Notes: generated by a model from the letters alone, not told the origin. DNA of 64,000 bases from Actinostola sp. cb2023 (GCA_033675265.1 JAUJYZ010000533.1:151664-215663); one strand, 5' to 3'; shown: positions 1 through 10,699, counted from the first letter of the stretch. A program made the numbers and translations.

Positions 1-371
1 TCCTTCCACCACCTCCTTCCCCACTCCTCCTCCTCTTTCCCACTACTCCTCCTTCCCCACTCCTCCTCCTTCCCCGCTCCTCCTCCTTCTCCACTCCTCC
101 TCCTTCTCCACTCCTCCTCCTTCCCCACTCCTCCTCATTTCCCACTCCTCCTCCTTCCCCACTCCTCCTCATTTCCCACTCCTCCTCCTCCTTCCCCCTC
201 CTCCTCCTTCCCCACTCCTCCTCCTTCCCCACTCCTCCTCCTTCCCCACTCCTCCTCCTTCCCCACTCCTCCTCCTTCCCCACTCCTCCTCCTTCCCCAC
301 TCCTCCTCCTTCCCCACTCCTACTCCTTCTCCACTCCTCCTCCTTCCCCACTCCTCCTCCTTCCCCACTCG
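1..371. repeat. Polypyrimidine minisatellite (CCTCCTCCTTCCCCACT-type)
   Basis: Units of about 17-18 bases built from CTCC and TTCCCCACT blocks run from the window edge to about 371. The plus strand is almost pure pyrimidine, so open frames on the other strand are composition artefacts. The array continues beyond the left edge. Confidence 0.95.
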
Positions 372-1345
372 CTCTAGACGATCTTATACCAAGAACATTA
401 TTAAACTATCTATAAATCTATCTACTCTAAAGGTGGTTATCACGAGACTCCCTCAAGGCGATCTTATACCCAAGGACATCATTAAATTTTCATATAGCGG
501 CAACCTGTGGAAATGGAAGATGCAACCTGGGATTCAAAAATCAGAGGTACCGTACCGAACCTGCTTTGATTGCGCACTTTGTGAGAGAGACCTGGTAACT
601 AGTATGTCTCGCAGGGAATTCTGGGACTGTTTTAGGTGATTTTTTAAAATTTCAATATGGCGGCAAGTATGAAAGGCTGAGTAAGTGAGTATGGCGCACA
701 ATTATGTTTCCTGTTGTTTTACAGTAAATAAACAATAATGGCGTCCCCTAAAACAATCCCATACTTCTCCACACAACGTACATACTAGTTACCAGTTCTC
801 CACACAACGTACATACTAGTTACCAGTTTTCAGGGCATTTTCGTAAAGGCTATTTGACTTATGAGTCTGTCCTTATTTGGAATTAGCGACTAGTTGGTCT
901 CCCTGTGCTAAGAGGGGACGAGGGTACTGGAGCCTAGACAATGGTCTGGGAGAAATATTGGAGAAATAAGGTGCGAGGGAAAGAGGAAGAGAAGAAATTC
1001 TAACTACTTTTATAGTCTTTTCCGCTTCCCCCGACCAAAGAAGAGTTTGTGGGGAGACCAACAATTTATATATTTGTTTACTACGATGGCACGCAAAATA
1101 TTGAAACACTCTGATTTATTTGACGACTACAAAAGTCCAACATTTCTTTAAAAACATAATATAGAGGGAGGGAACTTCCCCCTTCCTCTTAGTTGGAAGG
1201 GAATAACCATAAAATGCAGGAAACAACAAATCGTGGATCGAGTAACATTATTCAGAAGAGAGGGTCACGACAAACATAATGTACAAAATGTACCGCTGAC
1301 CACGCACCTGTATTTATATATCCCATAAAGGAGTTTAATGCAGTA
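372..1345. other. Gene-free stretch with a MITE-like inverted repeat
   Basis: No exon recognised. Positions 592-638 (CTGGTAACTAGTATGT then GTTTTAGG) are the imperfect inverse of about 780-828, which suggests a small hairpin element. A 27-bp direct repeat (CCACACAACGTACATACTAG) occurs twice at 776-828. First exons of the host gene may lie here or upstream, but none can be supported. Confidence 0.5.
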
Positions 1346-1532
1346 CAGTCGAACCTCCTGTAAGCGACCACCCAAAATGTCAAGCTTTGTGGTCGCTTAC
1401 GAGAGGCGGTCGCTTACGAGAGGTTCCAACTACAGTGATTTGACTTGGAACTGAACTTTTTGTATTTTGGACAACTGGTTGCTTAGGAGAGGTGGTCGCA
1501 TACGAGAGTGGTCGCAACTGGAGGTTCAACTG
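1346..1532. mobile_element. Short MITE with TA duplication
   Basis: The ends CAGTCGAACCTCC and GGAGGTTCAACTG are inverted repeats flanked by TA (1344-1345 and 1533-1534), the target preference of Tc1/mariner elements. The inside holds repeated GGTCGCTTACGAGAGG blocks. At 187 bp it is too short to code. Confidence 0.75.
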
Positions 1533-1689
1533 TATTTCAATTTAGATTTAGATTTAGAAAATGAGGTATGATGTTTATGAAAATGAAGTACGTTAGTGTC
1601 TCAACTATTTGTGCCATTGTAGCTTCTTTATTTCTGCTCGTATCTTATACTCTGCGTTATTTGTACTTTTTCCGCCGTAGCTTTTCCAG

Positions 1690-1855
1690 GAAGATGATAG
1701 CAGTGACGTCACAGTTACTGTATCGTTGAACAAACCAATCAAATCACGCTATATGAGAATCAGTCTCCCGCCTTACGGAGCCGCAGGCGAAAGTCCACTA
1801 TCATTCGGAGTAGAAGTGTATGCTTGCGATCCTAACAGTGCCGTGAACAATGAAG
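1690..1855 (+). CDS. Host gene exon: C-terminal part of an F5/8 type C domain
   Basis: A pyrimidine tract and CAG precede 1690 and a GT donor follows 1855. The open frame contains SLNKPIKSRYMRISLPPYG and then GVEVYACDP, the typical C-terminal beta strands of a discoidin (F5/8C) domain: basic and aromatic residues before R-I, ending at the closing cysteine. These domains bind lipid or glycan at the cell surface or in the matrix. The exon ends in phase 1 and reads directly into the next exon at 2031. The N-terminal part of this domain is not visible and may lie upstream of the window. The identity of the whole gene is unknown. Confidence 0.7.
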
Positions 1856-1867
1856 GTATTGGTAATT

Positions 1868-1883
1868 AATAATAATAATAATA

Positions 1884-1922
<39 letters not shown>
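1868..1922. repeat. AAT microsatellite
   Basis: AAT triplets in the intron between the exons at 1690 and 2031. Confidence 0.95.
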
Positions 1923-1931
<9 letters not shown>

Positions 1932-2030
1932 AAAGAGGGTGACTATAATTACATATGTAATTTTCATCCAGGCCCTAAATAAAACAAAGTATTGATAATT
2001 CAGTAATATTACTGTATTTCTTTTTTTAAG

Positions 2031-2320
2031 GACCAATTGTACCCGTTGGTATTGAATCGTCCGCTCTCGTGTCAGACTCTCAGTTTACCGCTGCGTCTAC
2101 TCTCGGTCTTCAATTCAAAGCTGCCTTGGCGCGACTAAACACACAAGACGAAGGCGGTGCCTGGTGCGCAGCTGTATGTAATCCTCAAAACTATCTACAG
2201 ATAGCATTGGGAGATGTATGGAAAATTGTCGAGGTAACGATGTTTGGTTAATTAACCATCCCAGTCCCGCAAACCAGTGCGTAACTGGTACCTGAGGGAG
2301 GGTAGGGTGGGTGTGGGGGT

Positions 2321-2360
<40 letters not shown>

Positions 2361-3384
2361 GAGCTAACGGAAAGTCTATCCTAGCTGAACATTTCTTTTA
2401 GTGATAAGTTGTGCTACGGATGCCTTGTCGAAACCACAGTTTGCTACGCCTGGCTTTCACTACCGACGCAAGCATTCATGCATCAATTGTGTTCCATTTC
2501 TTATGCTTGCACTTATACTTGTGCGTCGACCGGGACCGTTGTCACAGTGACACAAGACCTCTTGTGCTTGCACTTATACTTGTGCGTCGATCGGGACCGT
2601 TGTCACAGTGACACAAGACCTCTTGTGCTTGCACTTATACTTGCGTTGTTTTCATATGACACAAATTAGTTATGCCTATGCTTGCGTCGCTAGTTAATAA
2701 AGGTTTTAGACACCTTTCATCTTAAACAACTTTCCCCAAAGCTACAATGTTTTTTTATATTGTATCTGTAAGAGTATTCTCGTAAGTCGAACTGATTTAG
2801 GTATTGATTCGATTGGATATTCATTTCTATAGGTTGAGACCCAAAGTCAGCACTCGACGAGTGGTGTCGTCAGTGCCGTCAAGACCTTTTCCCTTTCATA
2901 CAGTCAGGATGGTTCTACTTGGAACCCTTACAAAGTAATCGGTGGGACCAAGGTTTGTTGACATACTACCATATCCCATGTGGTGGGGGAAGTGTTGTGT
3001 CGGGGGCCTCGACACTCCCTTGGTAGTACCGCTCAATACAAGCTATGACGCGCGACAAAGGGTATGGTTTTCGAATAGTGTATTTGTTTTTCATGCCGAG
3101 GGCGCATGTAGTCTGATAAAGGGTCAGCAGCTATACCATAAAGGTCATGCGAGGGGTATTTCAAACTTGATTTTATCCTTGCAGTTGTTTCCATAGTGAT
3201 TGATGGTATATTATTGGCTTTTCAGATCTTCTGGGGAATGACGTCGCGAATATCGCCACTAGGCACAAGCTGTTGATACCCATCACGGCCAAGTTTGTTC
3301 GATTCGAACCCAGGACATGCATTGGAAATCCTTGTATGCGAGTAGAATTGCATGGAACAAAAGTCAGCAAACTAGCAAAGAAAG
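2031..3384 (+). CDS. Host gene exons: second F5/8 type C (discoidin) domain, three exons
   Basis: Exons are 2031-2233, 2833-2952 and 3226-3384, each with a clear AG acceptor and GT donor. The first reads GIESSALVSDSQFTAAST and GAWCAAVCNPQNYLQIALG, the start and core of an F5/8C domain. The second reads VVSAVKTFSLSYSQDGSTW, the standard SYS-DG-W strand. The third reads ITAKFVRFEP and then CMRVELHGTK, the standard end. Phases agree (1 in, 0 between exons 1 and 2). At the start of the third exon the frame is one base off from exon 2, near ATCTTCTGGGG. With AG at 3224-3225 as the only nearby acceptor, a single missing base in the exon is the simplest explanation (mutation or assembly error). The domain is extracellular and probably adhesive. 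Confidence 0.75.
2311..2360. repeat. Poly-G tract
   Basis: About 45 nearly uninterrupted G residues lie in the intron after 2233, a strong G-quadruplex candidate. Exact length is unreliable because such runs sequence poorly. Confidence 0.9.
2504..2646. repeat. Tandem repeat, about 63-bp unit, 2.3 copies
   Basis: GCACTTATACTTGTGCGTCG followed by a GTTGTCACAGTGACAC palindrome repeats at roughly 2507, 2569 and 2632. It is intronic. The open frames across it are not genes. Confidence 0.85.
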
Positions 3385-3423
3385 GTACAGAGGAGCATTT
3401 GAAAGCTGGGATATCTATAAATA

Positions 3424-3739
3424 ATAATCTTATCACCTTAATATATTAAATAATAATCATCATCTTCTTCACAATAATAATACTAATCCTCTTCATCGTA
3501 ATCATCATCATCATAATAATCGTCATCATAATGGTAATCATAATCATCAAAATAATAATAATGATAACCATATGCATTATGATAATAATACTAATCACCA
3601 TCATCATCATCGTGATTATAATAATAATAATAATTTATAATAATAATTTAATACTTATATAGCACAAAAATTACATGTATATATGATCTAATGCGCTTTA
3701 CAGAATCAAAATAAAAACAATATTCTAAACTATAAAATA

Positions 3740-3788
<49 letters not shown>

Positions 3789-3800
3789 TATGTGTTATTA
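3424..3800. repeat. AAT/CAT microsatellite field
   Basis: Mixed AAT, CAT and ATCATC runs fill the intron between 3384 and 3906, ending in a pure AAT run at 3738-3785. Confidence 0.9.
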
Positions 3801-3905
3801 TACTGATGTGTTGTTACACATCCCAAAAGGGAATGGTTCCAGTTTGAATGAATTAATAAATGAATGGATGGATGAATGAAAATGATGTTCCATTTCCCAT
3901 TTCAG

Positions 3906-5662
3906 AGCTTCCTGTGGTATTTGAACGATTACTGCTGTTAAAACAGGCCACCAATAAAGCTTATATATGTACTACTGAAGTCAAAGAGTAAGTACTGTCA
4001 TTATGCTATCAAACGATTACTGCTGTTAAAACAGGCAACCAATAAAGCTTATATATGTACTACTGAAGTCAATGAGTAAGTACTGTCATTATGCTATCAA
4101 ACAATTACTGCTGTTAAAACAGGCCACCAATAAAGCTTATATATGTACTGACTGAAGTCAATGAGTAAGTACTGTCATTATGCTCTCAACCACTTCTTCT
4201 GAGGCTATTCGGTGAAAATAAAAAGTTATACGCGCGTCTCTTGTGATGGGATTCCTGTGGTAGGGAGCGCGGTATAATATATTTGGGCTCCCTGTGGTAG
4301 AGGGCTTGGGACGAAAACGTAGGCATTTCGCACTTAGTACCACAGGAAGCCCGTCAAAAGACGATTGCATAATATATTTGTATTTTTAACTGTAGCCTTA
4401 GAAGAAACAGTTGGGCTGCCTGTGGTACTATTTATTTATTATTAGTAGTTATTATTAATCTAGAACAATAGTTAGTTACTTGGAAATTCGGCCTACCATA
4501 CCCTTATTTGGTAAGGAAATTCCATATTTGGAAGATGACCTGTATTTCGTGCTTTAGGGGCAAGTCAACTTGCTACTACAGTGACGATCACGGTACATCA
4601 TGGAAAGGTATGTCTTGTTAGTCATCGTCGCCTGTTTGTTTGTTGTAAACATCGTTATATACTTCTTTCAAAAAAGGTCGTCGATAAATTATAATAAATA
4701 GGCAGTAAAATATATAATAAAAATATAAACAAATAAATAAATATGTGTTCAGTGTTTCGCTTATCATAAGAGTGCTCTATGCAGGTTGCAGAGCAGAATA
4801 CAAAATGTAAAGACAGAGAAAAGGTAAACTAAAGTAACTCGAGTTTCACGCTCTAGGCGATCATCAGACTAAAGTTCAGGTAGGTTCCATATTTGATTTG
4901 CGGTTGTGGCGCTTCTTCTGATATGCAGCCAATCAGAAGCGCCACAACCGCAAATCAAATATGGAACCTACATGAACTTTAGTCTGATGATCGCCTAGAG
5001 CGTGAAACTCGAGTTACTTTAATTTACCTTTTTTCTGTCTTTACATTTTGTAATAAAAATATTAAAAATAATAATAATATTCGATTCAAAATTTGTCTTG
5101 GCATGAAATTGAAATAGTTACATTATCATACAGGCTTTCAAACCTCTTTCGGCTATTCAACATGTTACCATAATGCAGTCTGTTCGGTGTTGGAACGAAG
5201 GTAAAGCTTATCGCCTATGGACTGATGTCCTCGACAACCTTTATTGAAATAGGTATAAACTGAATATGCAAATCAGATGACGTCAACCCAGGCTTCATTT
5301 CTTATTCTTATACAAAAACGTTATTTTGAAGAATATTTACAGTCTATAGAAATGATTTAATTTCATTTAAAGTTATTGTTTTGTGGCAGCAATTCCGCAG
5401 AACATACTCAACGTCATCGCATTCGACCCGGTAAAACGCGTGATGTACGGTCTGTCGCGAAATGGCAAGAACTACATGAAGAGCCAGGACTCCGATGGTG
5501 TGAAATGGCGGGGCGTGCCATTGAAGGAGTGGGATGCAATCAAGGATAGTACTACACTGACTACTGCGGTACATATCCCCTTTGTACCCATCAGTCGTAA
5601 CGACACCAAGACAATTGAACCAATTGTGCAGCTGACTAGCTTCAATGGAGACAAATGGCTAG
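3906..5662 (+). CDS. Host gene exons of an unassigned extracellular segment
   Basis: Exons are 3906-3987, 4558-4607 and 5390-5662. Phases join cleanly (1 in, 2, 1, 1 out). The first reads LPVVFERLLLLKQATNKAY. The second reads STCYYSDDHGTSWK, a YYSDDHG-S-W pattern like the Asp-box/BNR strand of beta-propellers. The third reads VIAFDPVKRVMYGLSRNGK and then SQDSDGVKWRGV, again propeller-like. I do not recognise a named family; a sialidase/sortilin-like propeller is a guess. The first exon has its 3' half and donor site tandemly copied downstream (see the 88-bp repeat). Confidence 0.55.
3924..4190. repeat. 88-bp tandem repeat of an exon 3' end plus its splice donor
   Basis: Three copies start at 3924, 4012 and 4100. 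The unit covers the last about 64 bases of the exon ending at 3987, the GTAAGTACTGTC donor and about 20 intron bases. Each copy keeps an intact GTAAGT donor. Confidence 0.9.
4190..4430. mobile_element. MITE copy (CCTGTGGTA-ended family)
   Basis: Contains inverted pieces AACCACTTCTTCTGAGGCT and GGGCTGCCTGTGGTA. Related sequence recurs at 27858-28013, 47725-48165 and 51140-51275, so this is a dispersed short family. It has no coding capacity. Confidence 0.6.
4800..5052. mobile_element. Foldback (hairpin) element
   Basis: Positions 4800-4920 are the near-perfect inverse of 4931-5052, with a 10-base centre near 4925. The arms start TACAAAATGTAAAGACAGAG. No coding capacity. Confidence 0.9.
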
Positions 5663-6018
5663 GTAAATAAACACAGTACTTGTGAGGTGGTAAGGGAATT
5701 TCCCCACCCCTCCCCCTCTACCATGGGTTGGTTTCGGTCGTGTCGCACGAAGAAGACAGAAGACTGGTGACCAAGAAGTCAATCCTGTTCCTTTTCCCTA
5801 GTCTTTTCGCATCTTTCCTTTACACAGGAACTCCGGTTATAATTTAATACTAGCTATAGAATTGGTATTTTTTCCATCTCTTATGTACGTCTATTGTGGC
5901 TCTTCTTTCTTTCTTCTCTCTATCTATTATTATTATTATCTTCACCTAAATGTGTGTAGCTATCCTTCTGCAGTAAATACATTTGTTCTTAACCAATCAC
6001 TGTCTTAACGAACTGTGT

Positions 6019-6108
6019 ACGCATGATGGCAAAATACCATACTAAATTCTATAAATGTCATTTACGATATCTTCGCGGGATTTTACCCAATACTTTAGAA
6101 ATTTTCCA
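6019..6108. mobile_element. Degraded fragment of the 52.3-kb foldback family
   Basis: CGCATGATGGCAAAATACC followed by TCTATAAATGTCATTTACG resembles 52665-52720 (CGCATGACGGCAAAATCCC, TCTATAAATGTCATCCCCG). An old solo piece of the same family. Confidence 0.6.
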
Positions 6109-6138
6109 AAAATATTGATGAATAATTGCTTTTTCAGA

Positions 6139-6205
6139 TGGCAGTGGTTATTTGTATGTGAAAGATTCTAGTATTCTGATCTCGAAAATCAGCACTCGTG
6201 CATAA
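6139..6205 (+). CDS. Possible alternative terminal exon
   Basis: A pyrimidine-rich stretch ending TTTTTCAG precedes 6139. In the incoming phase 1 it reads DGSGYLYVKDSSILISK and ends at a TAA near 6205. If used after the exon ending at 5662 it would give a short isoform lacking the EGF and PHR domains. It could equally be intron; transcript evidence would decide. Confidence 0.25.
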
Positions 6206-6281
6206 GGCCTATACCAGGCATTTTGTTAGGTTACTTTTAGATCAGCTTTCCCTCGCTAAGATCATTGTACTTTATTTACAG

Positions 6282-6359
6282 TCGATCAGGTTGCCGTGTA
6301 TTACAAGCCGAGTGGAGGTTCAGTTAAAATAGTGCTTTTGTTTTTACCTTATAGCACAG
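6282..6359 (+). CDS. Host gene exon, 26 codons
   Basis: TTTATTTACAG precedes 6282 and GTAGGT follows 6359. The exon is 78 bases, phase 1 to phase 1, and reads DQVAVYYKPSGGSVKIVLLF. It links the unassigned segment to the first EGF module. No domain is recognised. Confidence 0.5.
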
Positions 6360-6858
6360 GTAGGTTATGAAACTGTATTTACATTGTAATGGCCGCATTT
6401 TATTCCTTTTTAAAAGGAGAGAAAACCAAGGGAATTGATCTAGGTGTAGTCAGAAGGAAATTCTACTACCCTTCCACGTTGTTGCTGTTTTTTTTCATCT
6501 ATCCAGTGCCTCAATGATAACATTTTATATATTGGTGCCCCTCCCCCCATCTCCCCTCCCCCTATATCTAACCCTCAACCCAGACTCGTTCCCAGTCGTT
6601 ACTCTAAGTTGAACGCCTAGTAGAATCGCAAATGAGTATGGAAAGAAAGGAAGAGTCTGTAATGAAGCCTCCGTTGTTTTCCCCCCTCCCCCCAACCACA
6701 CGAATCTCTGCGAAAAGCTTGGAAGCGACTGGAAATGAGTGTGCTCTCGTCCCTGTTGGGTAATAATTAGCTGCCCCCGCCCCTATCTTCCAGTCTTTTT
6801 CTACCTTTAGCACTATACACTGATTGAAGTGTTGCTACTCATTTTATTTGCTTTGTAG

Positions 6859-6978
6859 ATCTATCTTCCAACCCATGTCATACGGGTGTTTGTGTCCATG
6901 GAAGGTGCGAGCCGCTTGGTACTACAGCCTATAAATGTCACTGTATCCCGGTATACACGGGACAATCTTGCGACATAG
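6859..6978 (+). CDS. Host gene exon: EGF domain 1
   Basis: A 120-base phase 1-1 exon between TTTGTAG and GTACCT. It reads NPCHTGVCVHGRC and then YKCHCIPVYTGQSC, giving six cysteines in EGF spacing. EGF modules are disulphide-bonded extracellular spacers. The symmetrical phase is typical of shuffled EGF exons. No calcium-binding D-x-D/N-E motif is present in this copy. Confidence 0.85.
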   Translation: MYLPTHVIRVFVSMEGASRLVLQPINVTVSRYTRDNLAT

Positions 6979-6995
6979 GTACCTGAATATAGATA

Positions 6996-7284
6996 CAGTC
7001 ATTTGCAAAAATTCTGGCCGCTGCGAAATATCAATATATCAATATATCGGGTGCATTATGGGTAATTAAATAATCGAAAATTTCCCTTAAAGCGGGCTAA
7101 CGCCAGCAAAGTTGGTAGAAATATTTAGTATAATGTTTATTTTAGTCTTAGGTTTGTTGTTTGTAAGTTTTGCTTCATTTAAGAAGTTAGGAAACTCAAA
7201 ATAGTATTATTTAATTACCCATAATGCACCCGATATATTGATATATTGATATATCGTGGCGGCCAGAATTTTTGCAAATGACTG
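6996..7284. mobile_element. Tc1/mariner-type MITE, 289 bp
   Basis: The ends are CAGTCATTTGCAAAAATTCT and its inverse, flanked by TA (6994-6995, 7285-7286). The inverted repeats extend about 70 bases and include ATATCAATATAT runs. CAGT ends with TA duplication are the mariner pattern. It has no coding capacity. Confidence 0.88.
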
Positions 7285-7338
7285 TAGTCATCACATGAAA
7301 TTATAACTTAATTATAATCCACTTACAGTGGCAGTTGT

Positions 7339-7790
7339 ATGACTGACTGATTGACCGTCTGATTGACTGATTGATTGATTGATTGACCGTCTGAATGACC
7401 GTCTGATTGACCGTCTGATTGACCGTCTGATTGACCGTCTGAATGACCGTCTGATTGACCGTCTGATTGACCGTCTGATTGACCGTCTGATTGACCGTCT
7501 GAATGACCGTCTGATTGACCGTCTGATTGACCGTCTGATTGACCGTCTGATTGACCGTCTGATTGACCGTCTGATTGACCATCTGATTGACCGTCTGATT
7601 GACCGTCTGGTTGACCGTCTGATTGACCGTCTGATTGACCGTCTGAATGACCGTCTGATTGACCGTCTGATTGACCGTCTGATTGACCGTCTGATTGACC
7701 GTCTGAATGGCCGTCTGATTGACCGTCTGAATGACCGTCTGATTGACCGTCTGATTGACCGTCTGAATGACCGTCTGATTACTAACTGAA
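7339..7790. repeat. 12-bp minisatellite (GATTGACCGTCT), about 37 units
   Basis: Units are GATTGACCGTCT with an occasional GAATGACCGTCT variant. Twelve is a multiple of three, so both strands are open (IDRL and VNQT repeats), but this is intron and not coding. Confidence 0.95.
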
Positions 7791-7880
7791 TGACTGAATA
7801 ACCGGTGATTGTGGTTCGTTTTTATGATATATAAATGTAGTAGTAGTAGTAGTAAATATGTTCAAATGTTCTCTCAACAG

Positions 7881-7994
7881 CTCTCAATGTGTGCTTACCT
7901 CAGAATCCATGCAAAAATGGTGGCACGTGCATTCCAATACCAAGATCCTACCGCTGTGAATGTACTGCGGGCTTCAGCGGACTGCTGTGTCAAG
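7881..7994 (+). CDS. Host gene exon: EGF domain 2
   Basis: A phase 1-1 exon between CTCAACAG and GTACAA. It reads CLPQNPCKNGGTCIPIP and then YRCECTAGFSGLLC, a textbook EGF with the NGGTC and G-F-x-G signatures. 114 bases. Confidence 0.9.
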
Positions 7995-8019
7995 GTACAA
8001 CCTGCGAGATCAGCCTAGA

Positions 8020-8425
8020 ATACTACCGTAAAGTTCCAACTGTAGCGAGGTCGTTACTTTCGGATTTAGTAACCTTAGGTAACTGTTACTTTCGGGGGGT
8101 CGCTATTTTCGGGTATTCGCTATTTTCGGGTGGTCGCTACTTTCGGGGTGCTAAGATCGTTAACTTTTAGGAGCCATACCGCGTACCTTAATATTCACAG
8201 GATCTAGAACGTATTTTATTAATGACTATATAGCTTTTGTTACGTTTGCTTATCAGTGTAACGGTAAATGCATGTTCTGGCTCGTCATCTAATCTAATCA
8301 TCGCTACTTTCGGGGGATCGTTATTTTCGGGATTTGTCAGCAAGCATCAATTTTTACTGTTACTTTCGGGGTCGGGGTCGCTACTTTCGGGAGGTCGCTA
8401 CTTGGCGGAACTTTACGGTACTCTG
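8020..8425. mobile_element. MITE-like inverted repeat with TTTCGGG blocks
   Basis: ACCGTAAAGTTCC at about 8026 and GGAACTTTACGGT at about 8410 are inverted ends. Between them are many copies of GGTCGCTACTTTCGGG and variants. Its boundaries and target duplication are not clear. From 8426 to 8900 I see nothing further. Confidence 0.55.
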
Positions 8426-8900
8426 AGAAGATACGCACCATTGATACACCATGTAGGCTTTACTGAAGCATCGGCATCGGCATGTTGCTCTTATGGCCCG
8501 TTTTCACTCACAACTGACAAGTTTCTGATGCTTGTGTTTGGACTTAGCTGTCTGCCAACTGAATCATTGTACCATATTTATCGGAGTCTGCTTTTTAAAC
8601 TTAAAAAGTTTAATAATCTACACCTTTAATATTTCTAACTATATACAGTCAATGTCATTAACGTTGTCCAGCTAAAAAGAGATTAACACTACAATAAATG
8701 TCACGTGTCTCATCCTATATTCGTCTTGCATGCGTATAACAATGCCCGTTTATCACAGGCAGAGGTGATTTATGCTTTTGAAATTAAAATTCCACGCGCG
8801 CAAAAACGAATATTGAATGAGATACGTGACATTTATTGTAGTGTGAATCTCTTTGACATTGACTGTAATATAAACTATAAATGTTTGTTTGTTGAAATAG

Positions 8901-9011
8901 TTGTTGACGAATGTGCAAGTAACCCGTGTTTGAACGGAGGAACGTGTACCGATGGTGATAACAAATATACTTGCGCTTGTCCAGTAAATTATCGTGGAAC
9001 AAGATGTGAAG
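8901..9011 (+). CDS. Host gene exon: EGF domain 3 (calcium-binding type)
   Basis: A phase 1-1 exon of 111 bases between GAAATAG and GTATGT. It reads [15 protein letters not shown] and then [14 protein letters not shown]. The leading D-E and the aromatic before the fourth cysteine suggest calcium binding, although the usual hydroxylated N in C-x-N is replaced by D. The donor is followed at once by the 42-bp minisatellite. Confidence 0.92.
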
Positions 9012-10070
9012 GTATGTTTTACCGCAGATTTCGTGTGATTGTGAAAGTGACCATGATGTTTTTCAGTAGATTTCGTGTGATTGTGAAAGTGACCGTGATG
9101 TTTTACAGTACATTTCGTGTGATTGTGAAAGTGACCGTGATGTTTTACAGCAGATTTCGTGTGATTGTGAAAGTGACCGTGATGTTTTACCGCAGATTTC
9201 GTGTGATTGTGAAAGTGACCGTGATGTTTTACAGCAGATTTCGTGTGATAGTGAAAGTGACCGTGATGTTTTACAGCACATTTCGTGTTATTGTGAAAGT
9301 GACCGTGATGTTTTACAGCACATTTCGTGTGATTGTGAAAGTGACCTTGATGTTTTACCGCAGATTTCGTGTGATTGTGAAAGTGACCGTGATGTTTTAC
9401 CACATATTTCGTGTGATTGTGAAAGTGACCGTGATGTTTTACAGCACATTTCGTGTGATTGTGAAAGTGACCATGATGTTTTACAGTAGATTTCGTGTGA
9501 TTGTGAAAGTGACCGTGATGTTTTACAGCACATTTCGTGTGATTGTGAAAGTGACCGTGATGTTTTACAGCAGATTTCGTGTGATTGTGAAAGTGACCGT
9601 GATGTTTTACAGCAGATTTCGTGTGATTGTGAAAGTGACCGTGATGTTTTACAGCACATTTCGTGTCATTGTGAAAGCGACCGTGATGTTTTACAGCACA
9701 TTTCGTGTGATTGTGAAAGTGATCGTGATGTTTTACAGCACATTTCGTGTTATTGTGAAAGTGACCGTGATGTTTTACAGCACATTTCGTGTTATTGTGA
9801 AAGTGCCGTGATGTTTTACAGTAGATTTCGTGTGATTGTGAAAGTGACCGTGATGTTTTACAGCACATTTCGTGTTATTGTGAAAGTGCCGTGATGTTTT
9901 ACAGTAGATTTCGTGTGATTGTGAAAGTGACCGTGATGTTCTACAGCAGATTTCGTGTGATTGTGAAAGTGACCGTGATGTTTTACAGTAGATTTCGTGT
10001 GATTCAGTGTGAAAGTGACCGTGATGTTTTACAGCACATTTCGTGTGATTCAGTTTGAAAGTGACCGTGA
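9012..10070. repeat. 42-bp minisatellite, about 25 units, with a repeated acceptor-like motif
   Basis: The unit is TTTCGTGTGATTGTGAAAGTG, then ACCGTGATG, then TTTTACAGCAGA. The first unit overlaps the donor region of EGF exon 3 (GGTATGTTTTACCGCAG). Because 42 is a multiple of three, long frames stay open on both strands, but these are not genes. Each unit contains TTTTACAG. Confidence 0.95.
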
Positions 10071-10145
10071 TGTTCATACTATAACATAATCATTATCTTA
10101 CCAATAATGGAATGATATTGAATTATCAATATGATTGTTTAAAAG

Positions 10146-10256
10146 ATTTTGACTCCTGCTCCAGTACTCCATGCCAGAACCAGGGAACATGTACGGACAC
10201 TGCTTCTTCATTCACATGTGCATGTGTGAACTTCTATTCGGGTACATACTGCCAAG
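10146..10256 (+). CDS. Host gene exon: EGF domain 4
   Basis: A phase 1-1 exon of 111 bases. It reads SCSSTPCQNQGTC and then FTCACVNFYSGTYC, six cysteines in EGF spacing. The acceptor TTTAAAAG is weak. The last 43 bases and the GTATGG donor are part of an 81-bp unit repeated six times. The next host exon is 17.8 kb downstream, past the Polinton. Confidence 0.88.
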
Positions 10257-10699
10257 GTATGGACAACTATTGAATTATTAGCTAACTAGCCCTAACATGT
10301 GCATGTGTGAACTTCTATTCGGGTACATACTGCCAAGGTATGGACAACTATTGAATTATTAGCTAGCTAGCCCTAACATGTGCATGTGTGAACTTCTATT
10401 CGGGTACATACTGCCAAGGTATGGAAAACTATTGAATTATTAGCTAGCTAGCCCTAACATGTGCATGTGTGAACTTCTATTCGGGTACATACTGCCAAGG
10501 TATAGACAACTATTGAATTATTAGCTAGCTAGCCCTAACATGTGCATGTGTGAACTTCTATTCGGGTACAAACTGCCAAGGTATGGACAACTATTGAATT
10601 ATTAGTTAGCTAGCCCTAACATGTGCATGTGTGAACTTCTATTCGGGTACATACTGCCAAGGTATGGAAAGCTATTGAATTATTAGCTAGCTAGCCCTA
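10214..10699. repeat. 81-bp tandem repeat of an EGF exon end plus its donor, six copies
   Basis: Units start at 10214, 10295, 10376, 10457, 10538 and 10619. Each contains the exon end ACATGTGCATGTGTGAACTT, the CAAGGTATGG or CAAGGTATAG donor and a GAATTATTAGCTAGCTAGCC tail. Confidence 0.95.

Noticed and set aside
7301..7789. Repeat proteins IDRL/VNQT
   Set aside because: A 12-bp minisatellite keeps both strands open; there is no gene context.
8705..9868. 368- and 371-codon frames on opposite strands
   Set aside because: Both come from a 42-bp minisatellite, whose length is a multiple of three. Only 8901-9011 is an exon.
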